Positions 41,904 to 43,342 of a stretch of DNA of 43,342 bases are shown here, in pieces. The translations under genes were made by a program, and so were the position numbers. Each line of letters starts with the position of its first letter. The stretch's first letter is position 1. The DNA comes from Candidatus Sulfotelmatobacter sp. (GTDB lineage Bacteria; Acidobacteriota; Terriglobia; Terriglobales; Acidobacteriaceae), in the NCBI GenBank assembly GCA_030039165.1, contig JASHQM010000073.1, positions 1-43,342 on the forward strand, written 5' to 3'. The notes under the pieces were generated by a model. That model was not told the origin of the DNA, did no database searches, and was given only the letters and a program-made list of their open reading frames with translations.

Positions 41904-43334
41904 CTATTTGTCAAAGACGAGCGGATGCCCCGGAGAAATCATCTTGCTGTCGCTTGGACGGAGCGACCGGACAGGAAGAATCCTGCCACACCACGCGCCA
42001 CATGCGAAGGCTTGCTTTGCCTCGCCCGACTCGAAAGAGAAGGTCGGTATGCCGATCACGCCGATCAATCCTGGCTCTGGCCGAACGGCTGCGAGGGCCG
42101 AGGGATAGCCGAAATGGATCAAGTCCGTTGCGATGTGTATAACCGTCTCCCGCTTGCCCCGCCAGTCATTTGTCGTCACAGCCTGGGACTTGGTCGGGTC
42201 AAAAAGGCTGGCGATCTCGTCCTGATACGGCATCCTCCAGTCCGAGTAGCCGCCCGCGCGGAAATTCGCGCAATAGGTTTCTGCATGTTCGTAATCGATG
42301 TCCTGCCGGTTGTCTTGATCTGCCCACATGAGATTCTTCAGGGTGTCCAAGACGATTCCGTTGTTGAAAGCGGTGAAGCGGTCGTCGTGTCCGATTTCTA
42401 AGATAATTCCTTTTTTGAGCAGAGACGCCCCTGCCGCAGATCGAACGCTAGGGTCGGGATCTTGGGTTGCGCTCTTTAGTGGCTCGACGATTCGGTTATC
42501 CTCGATCCCACCAAGCGCAAAAGCAGCCTGCGTTCTAGCCTCGGCATCAGGATCTCTGAGTATTGCGATCATGGGTTCAACCGCGCGTGGATCACCGATC
42601 TCGGCCAACGCCTTTACGGAGTTAGTCCTGACGGCAGGGTTTGCATCGTGCAGGGCATCCACGAGCGGAGCGACCGAAGGGATGCCAATTTTGACTAGCG
42701 ACATACGGGCCTGGACCGCAACAGAACTCCCCTCATGGAGTTGCTGCTCTAAGGGCGTCGGAGTTGATTTGAACAACTCTATGAGAGGCGCTACGGCCCT
42801 CGGATCCCCGATGTCGCCCAGGGCCTTGGCGCCGTTCCATGTAATCACGAAGGAATTAGGATTCCCCCTTATTGCCGAGATTATAGGGTCGACGGCTCGG
42901 GTCCCCATAGCACCTAGAGCCTTGGCGGCCTCGCCGTATAGTCCCCCTCCGTTCTTCGTTGACCAAACTTGAATCAGAACGTCGATTATTTTTTCAACTT
43001 TCTGCTGATCTGCTTGCGCGTCGAGAATGTGTTGATTGGAGAGACTAACCAGGGCGAGGGCGGCGTGTACTCTCAATGGTTCCCACGAAGCATCTAGCGT
43101 TTCCACGAGAGGCCCGATTGCCCTCACATCGTTACTCCTCCCGAGGTCTTCTGCGGCGGTAATCTGTTTCCCGGGATGTCGAGAATCATTCAACTGCTTG
43201 ATTAGCTTTTCGACGTTCTGACCGTCGTTATGAGTTACGGTTGTCGCCCACGGTGCAACCGTGAGGATGAGCGAAGCACCGAGGAGAGCGGCTCTCAGGT
43301 TTCGACCTCCGATGCCGAATCCGAATCTTCTCAT
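41904..43334 (-). CDS. Secreted HEAT-repeat protein fused to a DUF1566 (Lcl C-terminal) domain
   Basis: The 476-residue product has a signal peptide (about residues 1-32). HEAT/PBS-lyase-type repeats cover residues about 40-310, with recurring LGDIGDPRAVAPLIELF, LAEIGDPRAVEPMIAIL and LGGIEDNRIVEPLKSA units. After a short linker, residues about 335-455 form a DUF1566 domain: NGIVLDTLKNLMWADQ, YCANFRAGGYSDWRMP, then CGAWCGRILPVRS near the end. DUF1566 is a C-type-lectin-like fold of many surface proteins, probably binding sugar or protein. GAGGTC lies just upstream of ATG 43334, at the window edge, so the start is good but the promoter is out of view. Confidence 0.85.
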   Translation of the reverse strand: MRRFGFGIGGRNLRAALLGASLILTVAPWATTVTHNDGQNVEKLIKQLNDSRHPGKQITAAEDLGRSNDVRAIGPLVETLDASWEPLRVHAALALVSLSNQHILDAQADQQKVEKIIDVLIQVWSTKNGGGLYGEAAKALGAMGTRAVDPIISAIRGNPNSFVITWNGAKALGDIGDPRAVAPLIELFKSTPTPLEQQLHEGSSVAVQARMSLVKIGIPSVAPLVDALHDANPAVRTNSVKALAEIGDPRAVEPMIAILRDPDAEARTQAAFALGGIEDNRIVEPLKSATQDPDPSVRSAAGASLLKKGIILEIGHDDRFTAFNNGIVLDTLKNLMWADQDNRQDIDYEHAETYCANFRAGGYSDWRMPYQDEIASLFDPTKSQAVTTNDWRGKRETVIHIATDLIHFGYPSALAAVRPEPGLIGVIGIPTFSFESGEAKQAFACGAWCGRILPVRSLRPSDSKMISPGHPLVFDK

Positions 43335-43342
43335 GCGACCTC

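Noticed and set aside
1..43342. CRISPR arrays, insertion sequences, prophage or integron
   Set aside because: No regularly spaced direct repeats, transposase, integrase or phage structural genes were found on either strand.

Overview
The window looks like a chromosomal segment of an Acidobacteriota (Terriglobia-like) genome. The evidence is moderate: a VWFA-related protein of the type typical of Acidobacteriota, FNR/Crp and multi-GAF sigma-54 regulators of that style, a BshA bacillithiol enzyme, an S8 protease with VVWG tail repeats, moderately high GC and good Shine-Dalgarno sites. No phage, IS element, CRISPR array or rRNA was seen. The only RNA gene recognised is one tRNA-Val.

Layout. 1-5.4 kb: the 3' part of smc, then purC behind a clear sigma-70 promoter, cvpA, and a small Fis-type HTH gene closed by a strong intrinsic terminator. 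5.4-12 kb: a secreted repeat protein, an SDR, a zinc-ribbon protein, a metallo-beta-lactamase-fold hydrolase, and a leftward cluster (alpha/beta-hydrolase-like protein, aminotransferase, VOC protein). 12-17.5 kb: a secreted VWFA protein, a leftward pair (D-2-hydroxyacid dehydrogenase and a P-loop ATPase), and a leftward operon of a small coiled-coil protein, purS and glmS.

17.7-29.3 kb is the most interesting part. A 1031-residue sigma-54 activator (GAF-GAF-PAS-GAF-AAA+-Fis HTH) is followed by a gap holding a textbook -24/-12 promoter and, about 70 bp upstream of it, a perfect 8-bp inverted repeat placed like an enhancer. The promoter faces a Crp/Fnr gene with four cysteines arranged as in the [4Fe-4S] sensor FNR. 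Next come polyphosphate kinase ppk1, phosphohistidine phosphatase sixA and, convergent and overlapping, exopolyphosphatase ppx. An orphan LytS-type kinase and bshA, again overlapping tail to tail, follow. I infer a two-step circuit (sigma-54 activator to FNR-like regulator) next to a polyphosphate module; the regulatory links are untested.

29.4-32.8 kb: a PilZ protein, a YdjC/HpnK-type deacetylase, a DUF2784 membrane protein, a putative glycolipid-binding protein, tRNA-Val(TAC) and a histone-H1-like small basic/acidic protein. 33-37.6 kb: a four-gene operon for a Gld-type ABC exporter (ATPase, permease, GldG-like auxiliary protein, DUF4340 protein). 37.8-40.4 kb: a secreted subtilase with C-terminal VVWG repeats, coupled to a small polytopic membrane protein and closed by a terminator. 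A second, weaker sigma-54-like promoter with an upstream palindrome precedes the subtilase. 40.8-43.3 kb: two leftward secreted proteins, one with TPR-like repeats and one fusing HEAT repeats to a DUF1566/Lcl domain.
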